Positions 24,300 to 37,030 are shown, counted from the first letter of the stretch. The stretch: 64,000 bases of DNA from Branchiostoma floridae (GCF_000003815.2 NC_049979.1:20222291-20286290); one strand, 5' to 3'. Program-made: numbers and translations. Notes: generated by a model not told the origin, from the sequence alone.

Positions 24300-26385
24300 T
24301 AAGGAGGCACCTTGTTCATTGTACAAGACTGTCAAAACTGTAAAATGTAAAAAATGATAGTTCAATCACTGCAAAACGCACAAATCCATATTGTGTGATT
24401 TGTCTATTGCCATCCTTCAAGCTGGATACATTCATGGGATGCAAGCAAGTGTAGGCAGTATAAATGGTGGTGTTTAAATGATTCTAAATGTGTATAAGGC
24501 ACATGGTATTACCTACCATACTTAATGAAGTGATGAAATTGTATTGCAGCAAGATTACAGTTCAATACAATTGTATTGAGCTGCCAATGATCTGAAACAT
24601 CATATAAAAAGTATCATGAAGAAAATCCTATCTAAGCAAGAACAACAGTCAATATGAATGCTACCGTTTTATGTATTACAAATGAATAGGGTGGATAATT
24701 GAGCATTTGAATATTGAGTCGCCAATGCAGAATTGTACAAGCTTAGACAGAAAAGTTTGTTCAACGTTTATGGTTATAAATAAAGTGTTGGAAAATCCAG
24801 CCAAGTTATGATCACATTTATTTTAAAAATTATCATCAAATATTGTACATGTACTTCTCTTAGGGTTTCTCTTGCAGTCAAGTAAGGTAACAGGCACTGA
24901 TTTAAGTCTTCCAGTGTTTCAGAGAATTATGATACCCAGTCGGTCATATGGAAGGGTTAAAATTGTTTGCTACCGCCAATGTTATCAACAGTATGTCAAC
25001 ACTACTGGCACTGGGCACACTGTCCAGCAGAACTATATAAGTAAGAATGTCTGGAGCATTCTCATTCATAGAGGTGTTAGCCACGTTGACCAATGGTAGT
25101 GACCAAACACCTGCGGTGCACTTTACTTTGTCCATCAAATTCACCTTTCTGCCATTGCTTAGAATGGCCCAATTATATTAATAATATATATATACTCTGC
25201 GTTAGCCAATCAACTTCAACTTTTCCATACCAATGCCATCGAAATATCTGCACTTTGCTTTCTGATCGCCAGAGGTCACTGTGAGACCGTGAGAAATCCG
25301 GCTGAAACGGTGTCATGAAAAGGCTTCAATGAGAGTGGTTCTAAATTTAATGTTCCTTTTGTTTGTTGGCACAGTTGGTGAATAGCAGATCATCTATTCT
25401 ATTCTAGCTCTGACTTGCTTCTTTCATTGCTTCTTCCAAATTCGGAGCTAGAATGGGATCGATATCAGGGTTGCGCTAGTTTGGTAGGGAAGGAGGCAAC
25501 ATCAAACTTTGCGAACCGAGTGAGATGGCTGTGGTGACCACTGCAGGCTTGTTTTACATACGGGCGCCACGGCTAACGTTATGTGTTTTAACTGATTCCT
25601 GTATTCATTCATTGTCTACGCAAGGCAAATTTACCTACCCTTGAACACCCACACAAGTAACAAACTTGTCCCTGGTGCTGCTCAACATACCCATACACCT
25701 ATATGCGAGCATACCTGTCCTTGGTGCTGAACACACACACCAGTGGACAGTCACTGTTTGAAGAAAAAATTCCTCCATGAAATATTCTGATTATGCAAAT
25801 GACTTTGACATCTGCATAATTTATGCTTATGTACACCTTTCACTAATTTACACAGGTCACAATGTTGACAGCCCAATCATTTACTGCATGTACTAAGGCC
25901 CCGTTCATGATGCAAAAAATGAAACGGTTCTATCGGTTAGGCCTGGAAATCCGACAGCAAACGACAGGAAACAGTTTGCATTTTGCGTTCACGATGCAAA
26001 CTTACAAACCGTTTCAGTTCCTTGAAAAGGCATGGTATTGCATGGTAATGCGACCTCTGACCCCTGAGGTTGTTGTGATCTTGCCCAAACTTGTACTTCT
26101 GTGTCAGATTATTGGTCTTGGATCGAAAATACTAGGGGGCCCAAAATTGACCATGACCTTCGTCTTCCCAACCCCTACCCACATACTAAAGATCAATGTA
26201 GTTCATAATAAGAGGTTCTTTAAGTTGGATGGGAGATCACAACACCGTTTGTAAAGTCAGCTACGTACACGAACTTACCCCCGGGAGATAAATTGATACC
26301 ATTAGCCGGCGGCCACGATGGTCGCTTCTCCGCCGCTCAAAAGTTATGCACATGAGGCCCTAAATTGCATGTTTCTTACCTAATA
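24300..26385. other. No gene recognised; dispersed repeat pieces
   Basis: A/T-rich sequence. From about 25,600 onward it contains fragments of a dispersed family marked by ATGCAAAT (25,795) and CTAGGGGGCCCAAA (26,130), which also surrounds the LINE and recurs inside the methyltransferase cluster. Confidence 0.4.
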
Positions 26386-26880
26386 AGTTGACCCTTGTTA
26401 GTATGATGATACTATGTCTACTGTCTCTTGTCATCAACGACCTAGTTCACGAGTTAGATAATGCCGAATGTTCTCCACCCGCACTCAATAATTTATTAGT
26501 GTCATGTTTGCTATATGCAGACTATGTTTTATTCTCTGAGACCGATAAAGGACTGCAAAGCGTTTTAGATAAACTAAGCGTATTTTGCGCTATATGGAAG
26601 CTCCTATAGCTAGTTAATCTAAAAAAAAAACAACAAATATTGTCAAACATGTAGTCAACAAATCTGGTGGATTATTTTCAAAACAAACTTTTTTATTCGG
26701 ACAAGAGACAATAGACATAGTATCATCATACTGCTATTTAGGTATTACCATAACGTCATCAGGTACCTTTGCATTAGCCAAAAAACAATTGTCAAACAAA
26801 GCGCGCTGAAAATGGCTTTTAAAAGATTTTTGCGAGGACAGCTCATTTTGAGACCATGTAGTAAAAGGGGAGATGACAGT
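26386..26880 (+). pseudogene. Decayed non-LTR reverse transcriptase fragment
   Basis: The translation runs LVINDLVHELDN, LLYADYVLFSET, GLQSVLDKLSVFCAIWKLL, then after a stop and frame change KSGGLFSKQTFLFGQETIDIV and SSYCYLGITITSSG. This is the active-site block and following region of a LINE reverse transcriptase; the usual YADD reads YADY here. Only the middle of the domain survives. It belongs to a different LINE family from the element that begins at 27,141. Confidence 0.75.
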
Positions 26881-27140
26881 GTACCTACCTTTCACTGGAC
26901 TGTTGTTATGTACATATGCCCTTCATTTTGGCATGACAAGCTGATCACATGGCCTAAGGGTCAACTAACACATTGCAGGGTCTGACCTTTACACCTCTGA
27001 AGTATCAGGTTGCTCACAGGACTGACTGATCATAGGCCAGTCCAATCTAATGTCTTGGCTCACGACTTTGCTGCTCCTTTTAAATATGCAAATTAGCTGT
27101 TAATTTGCATAACTAGCATCTCATTATGAACGTCTTCACT

Positions 27141-29940
27141 AGTTATTATAACTGCAGTAGTTATTGTTGGGGATTTTAACAATACTTCAGATAATTCCTC
27201 AGTCGACATCGACAGGTTTGTGGCTGATAATAACTTTGTACAGCTAATTCGAGAGCCCACTCGAATTACGGAGCGGACGTCAACGTTGATTGACCTAATT
27301 ATCACCGATTCTCCCAGTCTTTTCACCGAGTGTGGTACACATGCACCTCTATCCAACTGCGATCACTCTCTTATATATGGAAAAATGTCTCTCAGGATCC
27401 CACCTGTTAAAACATTCAAAAGAACCGTCTACGATTTTGGAAAGGCGGATTACGAGGGACTGAACTCCAAAATTCTGACTATCGATTGGAATGCCATGTT
27501 TTCGGCGAACCTTCCTGATATTAATGCCACAACTGAGTGTGTTGTATCAGATGACAAGGCCAAGGCTGAGGCTTTTAATCAATACTTTGCGTCACAAACG
27601 CACCTAAACACAGCTGGAGCCACCCTTCCGCAATTTACACCTAGAACTAAATCTACTAAGAACTGCATTAATTGTTCTCCCCTTGATGTCTATACAATTT
27701 TGTGCAATCTCGACGTTGGTAAGGCCACTGGACCCGATGGCATCGGCAACAGACTTCTCAAACACATTGCCCCATCCCTTGCTGCGCCACTTTCCAATTT
27801 GTTTAATAGGTCAGTTCAAGGCGGCTGCTTCCCGGGAATTTGGAAGCGCTCAAATGTAATTCCCGTCCATAAAAATGGTGACAAACAGACAAAGACAAAT
27901 TATAGGCCTATATCTCTGCTGTGTTGTATATCAAAAGTCTTTGAGAGAATTGTATATATCCCCTTGTCATCCTACTTGTACGAAACAAACTGCTCACCGA
28001 TCGAAACTCAGGTTTCTCTCCGGGAGACTCGACAGTTAACTCACTGTTATATCTAACACATAATATGCATCAAGCACTTGATCAAGGACTTGATGTACGT
28101 ACTGTTTTTTTAGACATATCTAAAGCATTTGATAAAGTCTGGCACTTGGGGCTAATTTTTAAATTAAAACAATTAGGAATAACTGGTCCCCTCCTTGCCT
28201 GGATTGAGTCATATTTAAATGATCGTGAGCAGCGTGTTGTACTCAACGGAGCCTGTTCCGAATGGTTACCCATTGGTGCTGGTGTCCCACAGGGCTCTAT
28301 TTTGGGCCCACTTCTTTTCCTTGTTTTCATCAATGATTTGGTGGACAACTTAGAAACGGATGGCCGCTTATTTGCAGATGATACCTCACTAACTGAGATT
28401 GTTAGAGACCCTATTACCTCAGCTGTAAGGCTAAATCACGATCTTAGACTAGTTCATAACTGGCCACGTGAGTGGCTCGTTGCATTCAACCCTCTTAAAA
28501 CTCAACTAATAACTTTTACAACCAAGCGAACTAAAGTTGTACATCCACCACTGTATTTTATGGGTATTCGGTTGACTGAGGTATCCTCTCATAAACACCT
28601 CGGCCTACATCTTACGCCAAAATTATCATGGTCATTACATGTTTCAATTATTACAACTAATGCAATGAAACGAACAAATTTACTAAAGAGAATTTCAAGA
28701 TTTGCTCCAAGGCAAACACTCGAAATTCTTTACAAAACTATGATACGACCACTATTAGAGTACGCCGATGTTGTATGGGATGAATTGTCGGTTAAAGATT
28801 GCAACCTAATTGAATCTGTCCAGCTCACTGCAGCTCGAATTTGCACAGGTGCAATGAGAGGAACAAGTAACGACAGTATCTTGTCAGAAGTTGGGTGGGA
28901 AACTACTGCCAGCAGACGCCAAAAGCACAAACTTATTCATTTTTACAAAATGGTTAACGGTTTAACACCTGAATATCTTTGTGAAATTATTCCACCCCAG
29001 ATCTGTGACCGCACTACATACAGCCTTCGTGCTAATCAAAATTATATCCAAATTCCTTCTAGAACTGAGAAGTACAGGAGATCATTCTTATCTTCCTCTG
29101 TTCTTTCATGGAATAAACTACCGCTCACTACCAGAGTATCTCCCTATGTTGCTAGCTTCAAAAATGAGTTGGAGTCTTTTTTCTATAGACCTCCTACCCA
29201 CCTTCACTTCTCGCATGGTCCCAGATACCCAGCAATCCATCTCACTAGACTTAGACTTAACTTCGGTCAGTTGAATTTCCACCTGTTCCAACATAAATGT
29301 GTAAATAGTCCTATGTGTAAATCTGGCCACCCTAACGAATCAACTATACATTATTTTCTACACTGTCCTCTATACAATGATGCAAGACTTGATATGTTGT
29401 CATCTTTAACCACTATGTTCATGCAGGGTATCTTACCATTTGACCCAAGACACACCACTGAAAATATTTTATGTTCAACCTTACTCAGGGGAAACCCAGT
29501 ACTATCTACCATTCAGAACTGTCATTTATTTGATGTTGTATTTAAGTTCATCAAACAGACAGATCGTTTTAGCTGAACCTTATTTGATTATTTCTAAGTT
29601 TGTTTATCAGCCATATGTCACTCTGTTGTTTGATTCCTTGTTTATTTTCATGTAGTTATGTCTTGTGTTCAATAGACAGGTTGTTTAAGTTGATTTATAA
29701 CCTTATTTGATTACTTCTAAGTTTGTATGCCAGCTACACGTCACTTTGTTATTTGATTCCTTGTTGTTTTATTTCATGTCGTTATCATTATCTCTTGCCT
29801 TTGTTATTTAGCGTTTTGTAGTCCTGTATGTGTGTCTTTATTTTGTCTATGTACATGAGGAGAAGACCTCGATAAGCAGGGTCTGCTTTCCGTCTCATCC
29901 TCTTTAAAGAAATGTGAATAAAAACAAAAAACAAAAAAAA
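27141..29940 (+). mobile_element. 5'-truncated CR1/L2-like LINE with target duplications
   Basis: The element starts inside the endonuclease (GDFN motif near 27,170), continues through a complete reverse transcriptase and ends in an A-rich tail (29,918-29,940). The 12 bases ACGTCTTCACTA occur immediately before it (27129-27140) and immediately after the tail (29941-29952), a target-site duplication that fixes both ends. Head truncation plus A-rich tail is the normal outcome of target-primed reverse transcription. It sits inside an older dispersed repeat. Confidence 0.92.
27142..29576 (+). pseudogene. LINE ORF2: endonuclease C-part and reverse transcriptase
   Basis: The endonuclease remnant (FVQLIREPTRITERTSTLID, then the NCDHSLI region) is followed by the reverse transcriptase: KATGPDGIGNRLLKHIAP, NYRPISLL, then VRTVFLDISKAFDKVWH, GVPQGSILGPLLF and the active site LFADDTSL near 28,370. 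The C-terminal part carries a Cys/His cluster (HKCVNSPMCKSG…HYFLHC) typical of this LINE group. One small indel near 28,005 splits the frame: bases after it read in another frame as SGFSPGDSTVNSLLYLTH, the expected continuation. From 28,065 to 29,576 the frame is open without a break, suggesting a fairly young copy. Needed by the element for its own copying; not a host gene. Confidence 0.9.
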
Positions 29941-29952
29941 ACGTCTTCACTA

Positions 29953-30700
29953 AGGCTATCCACATATAAAAAATCATGATGATCCGGCAACACGTTCATA
30001 TTTCACATTAATTATGCAAATAAGCTCGCCATTTGCATAATTGATATTTATCGACATTTCTCTCTTTCCCAGCCCCACATGTCACAAGTTTGAAAGTCCT
30101 ATCATGGCTGAGGTGGACCTTCCTCATTAATTATGCAAATGAGCTTCTCTTTTAAATAATTAGCATTCCATCACAGGCCATCACTCATTCCATCTGTATA
30201 CCAAAAGTCATGACGAGCCGTCAACATGTTCTCCAGTTATCCTCGTCCGAAGTTCGAAAGTAAGCCGGCGCCTGCACTGCCAAAAAAAGCCGCTAGGGAG
30301 CCCAAACTCGCAGCAATCACTTTGTGCCCCAAGGGCTCTCTACCGCTCAAAAATCACGACCGCAGCATGTCCAGAACGCGAGATATCAAACATGGAGGTT
30401 CCGCTGCAGTACCTTAGCAAGCCGCTAGCGGGCCCATTATCGAACTACCCCTTCGTTTTCCAGACCCCTACCCACCCATCAAATATCAGTTGCATCCATC
30501 GAAGTCTTCTCGAGTTATGCTGTTAACGGACAGAAGTTACTAGTAAACCGGCGCCTGCACTTCCAAGAAAGCCGCTATGGGGCCCAAACTCGCAGCAATC
30601 ACTCTCTGCCCCGAGGGCTCTCTACCGCTCAAAAATCAGTCTTCTTGAGTTATGCTGTTCACAAAAGGGACAAAACACACAACCGAACCGAAAATATAAC
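29953..30700. repeat. Dispersed repeat with ATGCAAAT and GCCGCTAGGGAGCCC blocks
   Basis: Two internal copies of a block of about 110 bases (about 30,245-30,350 and 30,540-30,640) share GCCGCTA(G/T)GG(A/G)(G/C)CCCAAACTC and GGGCTCTCTACCGCTCAAAAATC. Related pieces occur at 26,130, 43,680-43,760 and 47,300-47,400, and in inverse form near 38,780. ATGCAAAT octamers lie at about 30,015 and 30,131. This is an uncharacterised dispersed family, also the target of the LINE insertion. Confidence 0.65.
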
Positions 30701-31002
30701 CTTAGCCATTCTGGCAAAGGTAATGAGCTTCACCCACTCAAGCCACCTGGTTATAGTGTATATACATATGGATTAGTTATACACCTTTCACTTCGAAAAT
30801 GGGTATCATCCACATAAGCCAGCTGGATATAGCAGATACGTGGATTTAACACAGCCGTATTCAAACTGGCTCAGTTGTCATATACTTTAATGCATCACTT
30901 TGGAACTGGGGCAACATGACGTTTTATCTGAACCCTTTCTCTATTGGATTTTATTCATCCACTCACTCATTCGCTACTCGCAAATTCACTCACTAGCTTA
31001 TT

Positions 31003-31029
31003 CACGCACGCACGCACACACACACACAC

Positions 31030-31099
<70 letters not shown>
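31003..31099. repeat. (CA)n microsatellite
   Basis: Nearly uninterrupted CA dinucleotides with a few CG variants. The Thr-His open frames across it are artefacts of the repeat. Confidence 0.98.
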
Positions 31100-31101
<2 letters not shown>

Positions 31102-32229
31102 TCGAGGCACTATATCGCCTTTGTGGGAGGTTGACTTAGCGCATGGTGTACCAATGGAGTCTACCTACTTATTCCCATGAGACAAGGTAGAACTAGATTA
31201 TAGGCCAGTTTAACCGCGACTTAGGGGGTAAAGCTCCTTGCCAAACGTGGGGTTATATGTTTAAGACCGTTGAACATGGGACAATACGTGACCCATATGT
31301 CACTTCAGCTGCGTCGCTTTGAAACCCACGGAACGTGACTCGTCATAACCTTCTGTGATTATGGAAAAGGTCACTCAACAATCAACAGTTTCTCGGTGTG
31401 TTGACAACAGAACAAATACAGACAGAACGATGGGATTCTTAAAAGAGAGCAGCTGTATACGTCCAACCCGCCTGTCAATCATCAAGCTGTAGGTAACGTC
31501 ATCACCATGACAACGTGTGACGTCAAGAGTGGACTAAAGTTAATACGTAATGATATTGAGCGGTCAGGTTATACTTCTGCGTTTCTTCGATGTTTTGGAC
31601 ATGCCTGTGTTCAATGTGGTACTGGTGTTCTCCGTGCCAAACGAATAGAACATAAAAGGGTTACCGTACCAATTTGAGCCATAAAAGAGCACACGATCGA
31701 TAAAAACATCATAAATCAACAAAAAAGCCACAAAAAACCGCCATCCACCCAGAAAGTCTGCGTAGGCCAATTAACGCCGGCGGCGCACCCGTCAAAGAAA
31801 TGCTGTACACAAAGGCACACCTTGTCGTACGTTGTGGATACACTTGACCTACTTCCAAACAAAAGACCGTATATATTAAAGGTCATGTTTAGATATAAAC
31901 TCATCCTATTGTTTCTTTACAAGGTTTTCTACGTATGCATGACATTTGATATGAGCTCAACAGGATGAGTGCAAATAAGCTTCTCCTTTTCTTCTCGGAC
32001 GAGCATTAGCATAGTGTGACGTGCCACCGTCCCCGACCAATTTAGACAGAGCGCGCGGTAACTCTTTACTCAGTGCCGGGTGGCTGGAAGTTGGACAAAA
32101 CCGACCTTTAAGACGCAGGCACACAACTGGAGTGAAACCACTTTCTCCTTGTAGCGAGACAGCTAGGAGACAAACGCTAAGAGCGAGTCTAAATTCTGTG
32201 CGCTAGAAGAGAAGTCCAAGGGAAAGAAG
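31100..32229. promoter_or_regulatory. Upstream region of the small secreted peptide gene
   Basis: No coding signal. TATATATTAAAG at about 31,869 and CTTTAAGA at about 32,104 are TATA-like; the second would place a start site near 32,130, giving a leader of roughly 100 bases. The final leader bases AAGAAG precede the start codon. Promoter assignment is inference only. Confidence 0.3.
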
Positions 32230-35154
32230 ATGAAGACTGCGGTGGTGTTAGTGATGGCCGTACTGTTGGTCAGTGGGCTGACCAGCGCGGCTCCGGCAAA
32301 GGTAAGGCACCAATACTTTTTTTTTGTCTTTTGGGGACGTTTATGGTCATGTCATTTGCCGACACATAGTCAGTTATCGCATACTCTTTGTTTCTTTTTT
32401 TCATTGGCGCATTTCGCTTTGTTTTCCGTCAGTCTACGTTTGCGGAAAAATTTCAAACTACCAGTCCGTTGGAAAATCACTTCAAAAACAGAACTGAACA
32501 GCTCAGATTGACCGAAGGTTTTACACTTTTAAACTTACGCACGAAACCTGACGGACGGCACGATTTGTTCAAGTCAACAACAGGTAATAGGGACCGTACC
32601 ATTTCTCTGCTATTAACCTCACAAATATTGTACCAAACGGATACTTCAGCAGGGATACGATCAAACGTTAATTATCAGAAATGTCAGCAATGTGACATGA
32701 TAGCGTTTGCATGTACACGGCTTACCAAGTCACCAAGTGACTTGAACACACCAGTTAGCGTGTTCACGGGCGCAGGTATGCTAGAACAACATGTCGTTTG
32801 TGTACCTGTCGGTGGACTTGACTCAGTTGTCAGGCGGATGTCTACACACTTCCTGTGATATGTTTAGGATAGGATACAGGATACAATGTCCGTGACGGTA
32901 ATGTTTTTGACATCCATCCAAGTACCAGATATCTACATGCACGACCGCATCTGACAAAGTGGAATTTTGAATCTCTGTAGCAACAGTAAATATGCACAGT
33001 ATAGGAGGTTGTGCTAGACTCTGAGGCTTGATTATGAGGACTATGAAATGCAAGTACGTGCATGGCAATTTTATGTTTTTCTTTTTAGATTCTTTGTAGT
33101 CTTATTTTGTTCCAGAAATCCTAGCGCTAACTGCCTAAAGGCTAGACTGTATATGTTTGTATAACCCAGAGAAGTTTTCTTGGACACGTAGGCGCAATCA
33201 ATATGCTCTCCTTGGTTTGATAGCATGATACAAGGGGCGGTCAGAGGGGGACCTTATTGGGAAGGTAGTGGCATAGCTCACATTGTAGGACTATGAAATA
33301 TAGAACGTTCGCTTCCACTAAGTTAACGTTTAAATGAGTGTAGTCCTTTTCGTCCGCCATGTTCTTTTTTATGCCATTCTAGGACTAAAAACACAGGACG
33401 GCAAATCGGATGACGTTCTCATGCCAACTTTTAGTGTCGCAGTGTTTGTAATAGAAATCCGACTCGCACGTCCAAGAGGCACGGGCGTTGCTTACTACCG
33501 GACACTAAGTATCCTTAACAAAACGTCCATTCTTCGTCTTATTAAGGGACCATCACACACTGTCAAGAACCTCCGACCGCTAGAAGGTCACCGAATTTCA
33601 CAATCAACAGAGTCATGTTTCTAGCCAGATAATCTCCCCTGTTATATTTGTCAGGGCTCAGTGACCATTAGCCGATCATTACAAATCAAGCAGTCATCGA
33701 GAGGGAATCAGTCGTTTTGTAGCCTGGATACCATACCCCAACCTCAAAATATATCTTTCGTGTTGGGGTCTGGCAGGATGGCTGTAGAAAGGTTCTCGAA
33801 GGACCTTGATCAGAGGGAGGAGAACCTAGGATTGATGACCACTCTCACCACAGGTAGCCAGCTACAACACACCACAGTTGGTCAGCAGGCCATCACAGTA
33901 GCGAATCAGGTACTTAGTGGTCACTGTTATGGATTCAAAAAGTACAGTTGGGGGTGTTAAACCAATCATGGCAGGGGTGTAATTACCTCCTGCTGATCCT
34001 GTGCTGTTCTATTGGTGGCGTTTCTTGCCCACTATAAGGGGCAAAATTGAGAAGAGTTCCTATCCTATCCGGCCAGACCCCTGCACGATAGATACTTGAG
34101 ATCGTGCTGGGGTTTGGTAACCAGGCTAGCCGTTTTGCTGCCGAAACTTATTTTGAGGTCGTAGGCTCGTCGGGTAACGGTCCCTTCAGGTCCTCTTTCC
34201 ATTGGATAGGGACAGTTGAAGTACCTTGTAATTTGACAATGATCCATGATGTAAAAGTATCACTTGAAAGAAAACAAAACACACAAAAGACTTACAAAAT
34301 ACACTTCTTTGTCAACGAAATCCCTCAAACGTCAATTTTTGGAAATTTTGCAGCTCGCTCAACTGTCGCAATGGTCATACAAGACTCATACAAGAAAAAA
34401 AAAGATTCTTCGGTACAATAGTTAGTCTCGATGCGTGGTAGTTAACGTTGAATTTACAACGTATTTGTCATGGGCAACAATACGTTACAGACTACAGTAG
34501 GATGTTGTTACTGCGACTTTCCCCCAAGGCGTACTGAATACAGTGACTTACGTTCACAATGACGTAGTGCTTCCTGCCTGTGTTAGTATTAGTTGTTAAA
34601 CCTCGGTAACCCTGCAGGATGTTTTAATAGCTGTGTTCCTCACACAGTGTACACTTTTGCTGTGGTTACAGCGTCTGCATGTGTTGTCATGGTGTATCTG
34701 TGTAATCGGGTTTGGTTAACTCTATGCTAGTAGGATCATTCGGCCTATTGTAAACCACAGGAAAGCTATTAATCAATAGTAAGTTATATCAGTGTCCCTT
34801 GCCATGCTGCTAATTGTTATGTTTTTCCTAGCTGGGGCCCCATCTATCCAAGATTGTCCCGGTTCGTCCGTTCATCTTGAACCTGAAGTTAGCAGCCTTT
34901 TCACCAGCTGCTGATTCGGCCTTCGATGTTGCAACAAGTTTCACATCCTAATGTATCTATATAAGCACAGTCCAGCCCTCAAGGTCAAGTTTTTAATTTC
35001 AAATTTGTTTGATGTTTCAGCAGCGCACGTCGTTCGCCTGTAACAAAGTCATGCACTGTGTGAACAGCGACGGCTCCGCCTGTGACGTGATTACCGGTTT
35101 CACCAACCGCTGTTCCTGCGTCTTGGTGAACGAATGTGTACGGCATTCATTTTA
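32230..35154 (+). CDS. Small secreted six-cysteine peptide, two exons
   Basis: Exon 1 (32230-32301) encodes MKTAVVLVMAVLLVSG and LTSAAPAK, a textbook signal peptide with likely cleavage after TSA, and ends at AAG|GTAAGG in phase 0. Exon 2 starts at 35021 after GATGTTTCAG and encodes 44 codons ending in TAA at 35152-35154. The predicted 68-residue precursor gives a mature peptide of about 48 residues with six cysteines spaced C-x5-C-x7-C-x9-C-x1-C-x5-C. The C-x-C pair and the NSDG turn recall EGF-like modules, but the last loop is too short for a normal EGF domain. I do not recognise a family. Exon 2 begins CAGCAG-style (acceptor TTTCAG|CAG), so a NAGNAG choice may add or drop one Gln. A polyadenylation signal follows at 35544. 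The exon pairing rests on matching phase and is inferred. Confidence 0.6.
33720..34128. mobile_element. MITE with TAGCCTGG ends in the peptide-gene intron
   Basis: Left end TAGCCTGGATACCATACCCC and right end (inverse) TAGCCTGGTTACCAAACCCC continue as matching inverted repeats for about 60 bases, both running into GGGGTCTGGC(A/C)GGA. Flanks GTCGTTTTG (33711-33719) and GCCGTTTTG (34129-34137) look like a 9-bp target duplication with one mismatch, a size used by Mutator-like elements. No coding capacity. Confidence 0.8.
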
Positions 35155-35210
35155 ACACGTTATACGGTGATCCCCATGGGACTGAGTAATGTATATAATG
35201 TTACCTAAAA

Positions 35211-35453
35211 GGTGGTATCTCACTGCACTTGGGGCACCGATGTGGCACTGCGGGGTTCCAAAGACTACTCGACAAATTTCAGAGATAAAGACAAATTTTC
35301 TTACGTTTTGTGTATTTTGTTGTCTTCTAAGTCATACTTTTACGTATTACGCAATATCTAAATCATAAAAATCGGCGAAAAATACACAACAGTGCCGCAG
35401 TGAACGAACCCCGCAGCGCCGCACCGGTGCCCCAAGTGCAGTGAGATACCACC
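35211..35453. mobile_element. MITE with ~48-bp inverted ends in the peptide-gene 3' region
   Basis: GGTGGTATCTCACTGCACTT at 35211 is inverted at the right end, AAGTGCAGTGAGATACCACC ending at 35453; the match extends about 48 bases to TGCGGGGTTC. The A/T-rich core is non-coding. It lies between the stop codon at 35154 and the AATAAA at 35544, so the mature transcript of the peptide gene may carry a stable hairpin. Confidence 0.85.
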
Positions 35454-35543
35454 TCAAGGCAGCACTTCAATTTATTAATTCTCGGATTCGACACCTTAAA
35501 AAGATTTTTAAAGTCGAGCTCCGCCATCATAAAGGTTAAATTT

Positions 35544-35549
35544 AATAAA
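35544..35549 (+). terminator. Polyadenylation signal AATAAA
   Basis: AATAAA about 390 bases after the stop codon of the small peptide gene and just beyond the MITE; the first plausible signal downstream of that gene. Confidence 0.5.
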
Positions 35550-37030
35550 AGACAATGCTGTAGCTGCTACCAACTTGCTAAATGACTTTGAGTTTATTTG
35601 GATCCACATTTAGCTTAACAATGTTGTTAGCTATTCTTCCTTTGTTCCTCCACATAAAATACATCAATACACACATAACGAACACGACAGAAAGATTACA
35701 AAAATAAACACACTAAAATTACATAAGATCATCGATGATCGACATCGTTCATAACTTGTAGTTAAACGACTAATATAAATTTGCATCTATCAAGTTTAGA
35801 TATTCATGACTATTTCAGTCCATGGCCAATCATAGAGGGAAATCAGTTTGCATGATTGAGTGACAGGAATCTATTTTGTTCTACAGGGCTAGCAGAACAA
35901 ACATCTGATACAACTCGGGCGCCGCTGGATCTACCAACGAACCAAATCTACATCCCATGGAACAACTAGGAGACGCCCAGAAAAATACAAAATACGCCTT
36001 TGCAAAGGCTCAGTATGCTTGAAAAAAAAACTATGCTTGATTTATGAATAGGACCTTGAGTGACTCTTTAGTCAGCTTTAAGTACTCTTCAAAGCCAAAA
36101 AATGTCGACGTAGGCCCCCCTCCCAATCCTGTTAGAATATCTGCATGGCATGACGTAAATGCATACGTAAATGTACCGTTTTGTTTGACGCTCTCCGGAA
36201 AGTTTGGTGTCGACTCCCGTGTTTTCAGTCACAGGTTTCTGCGCGCTTTGTTTAACGTGACAGACCATTTACCGTAAACTATCGTGTTTTCGTTTGACCC
36301 TTTCAACCCTTTTAGAGGTTACGTCTTGTAATTTACAACGTTTGTCAAAGCATTTGCTGCCCAGGAACTTGGGGTCAAAATTTTGTACGAACTAAAACAA
36401 CATGGATTTAAATTCAGCCTGTATAGTAAATCTTTTTGGACATATATGAATAAAATGAAGAAATGTAACAAACTACTTTAAATTCGATTATGCTGGTTTT
36501 AAGATAGTCGTTGTGATTGTACTCAGCCTTTTATATTAAACGGAATTTCTGCTTTTTGTCCTCTTCTTCGAATTCATTGTTGCTTCGTCCGTTTTTCTAT
36601 GTTTGAATTTTATGCTGTACTGCTATGAACTTTCTATGTGTATCCTGAAGCTGCAAATATGTATTATATCTGTTAAACGACTTTAAAAACATTTGATTCA
36701 TATCAGCNNNNNNNNNNNNNNNNNNNNNNNNNNNNNNNNNNNNNNNNNNNNNNNNNNNNNNNNNNNNNNNNNNNNNNNNNNNNNNNNNNNNNNNNNNNNN
36801 NNNNNNNGGTGAAGTATCTGAGAGGTCGGATCGTCCAACGTTTAAATTAGACCCCCGTTCCCAAGTATAAGTCGAGCGTGCGCGCCACCTTGCGGAACAT
36901 AAGGGCATAGTACTACTCCTCTGTGATACAAGTGTCGCCTGAAATGCAAAGATACAGCAGACGTTCAGGGCAGCATTCAGACCTAACAACCTTAATACCA
37001 TCAAACTTTATACAGTTACCTCCATAAACA
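35550..37030. other. No gene recognised
   Basis: A/T-rich sequence interrupted by the gap at 36708-36807. Short open frames on both strands have no recognisable relatives. Confidence 0.4.
36708..36807. other. Assembly gap (100 N)
   Basis: Run of exactly 100 N. Confidence 0.99.

Noticed and set aside
30900-31180. Thr-His-rich frames
   Set aside because: Products of the CA dinucleotide repeat.
32388-32858. 156-codon frame in the intron of the peptide gene
   Set aside because: Overlaps the exon-1 donor and intron, no domain; a chance frame.
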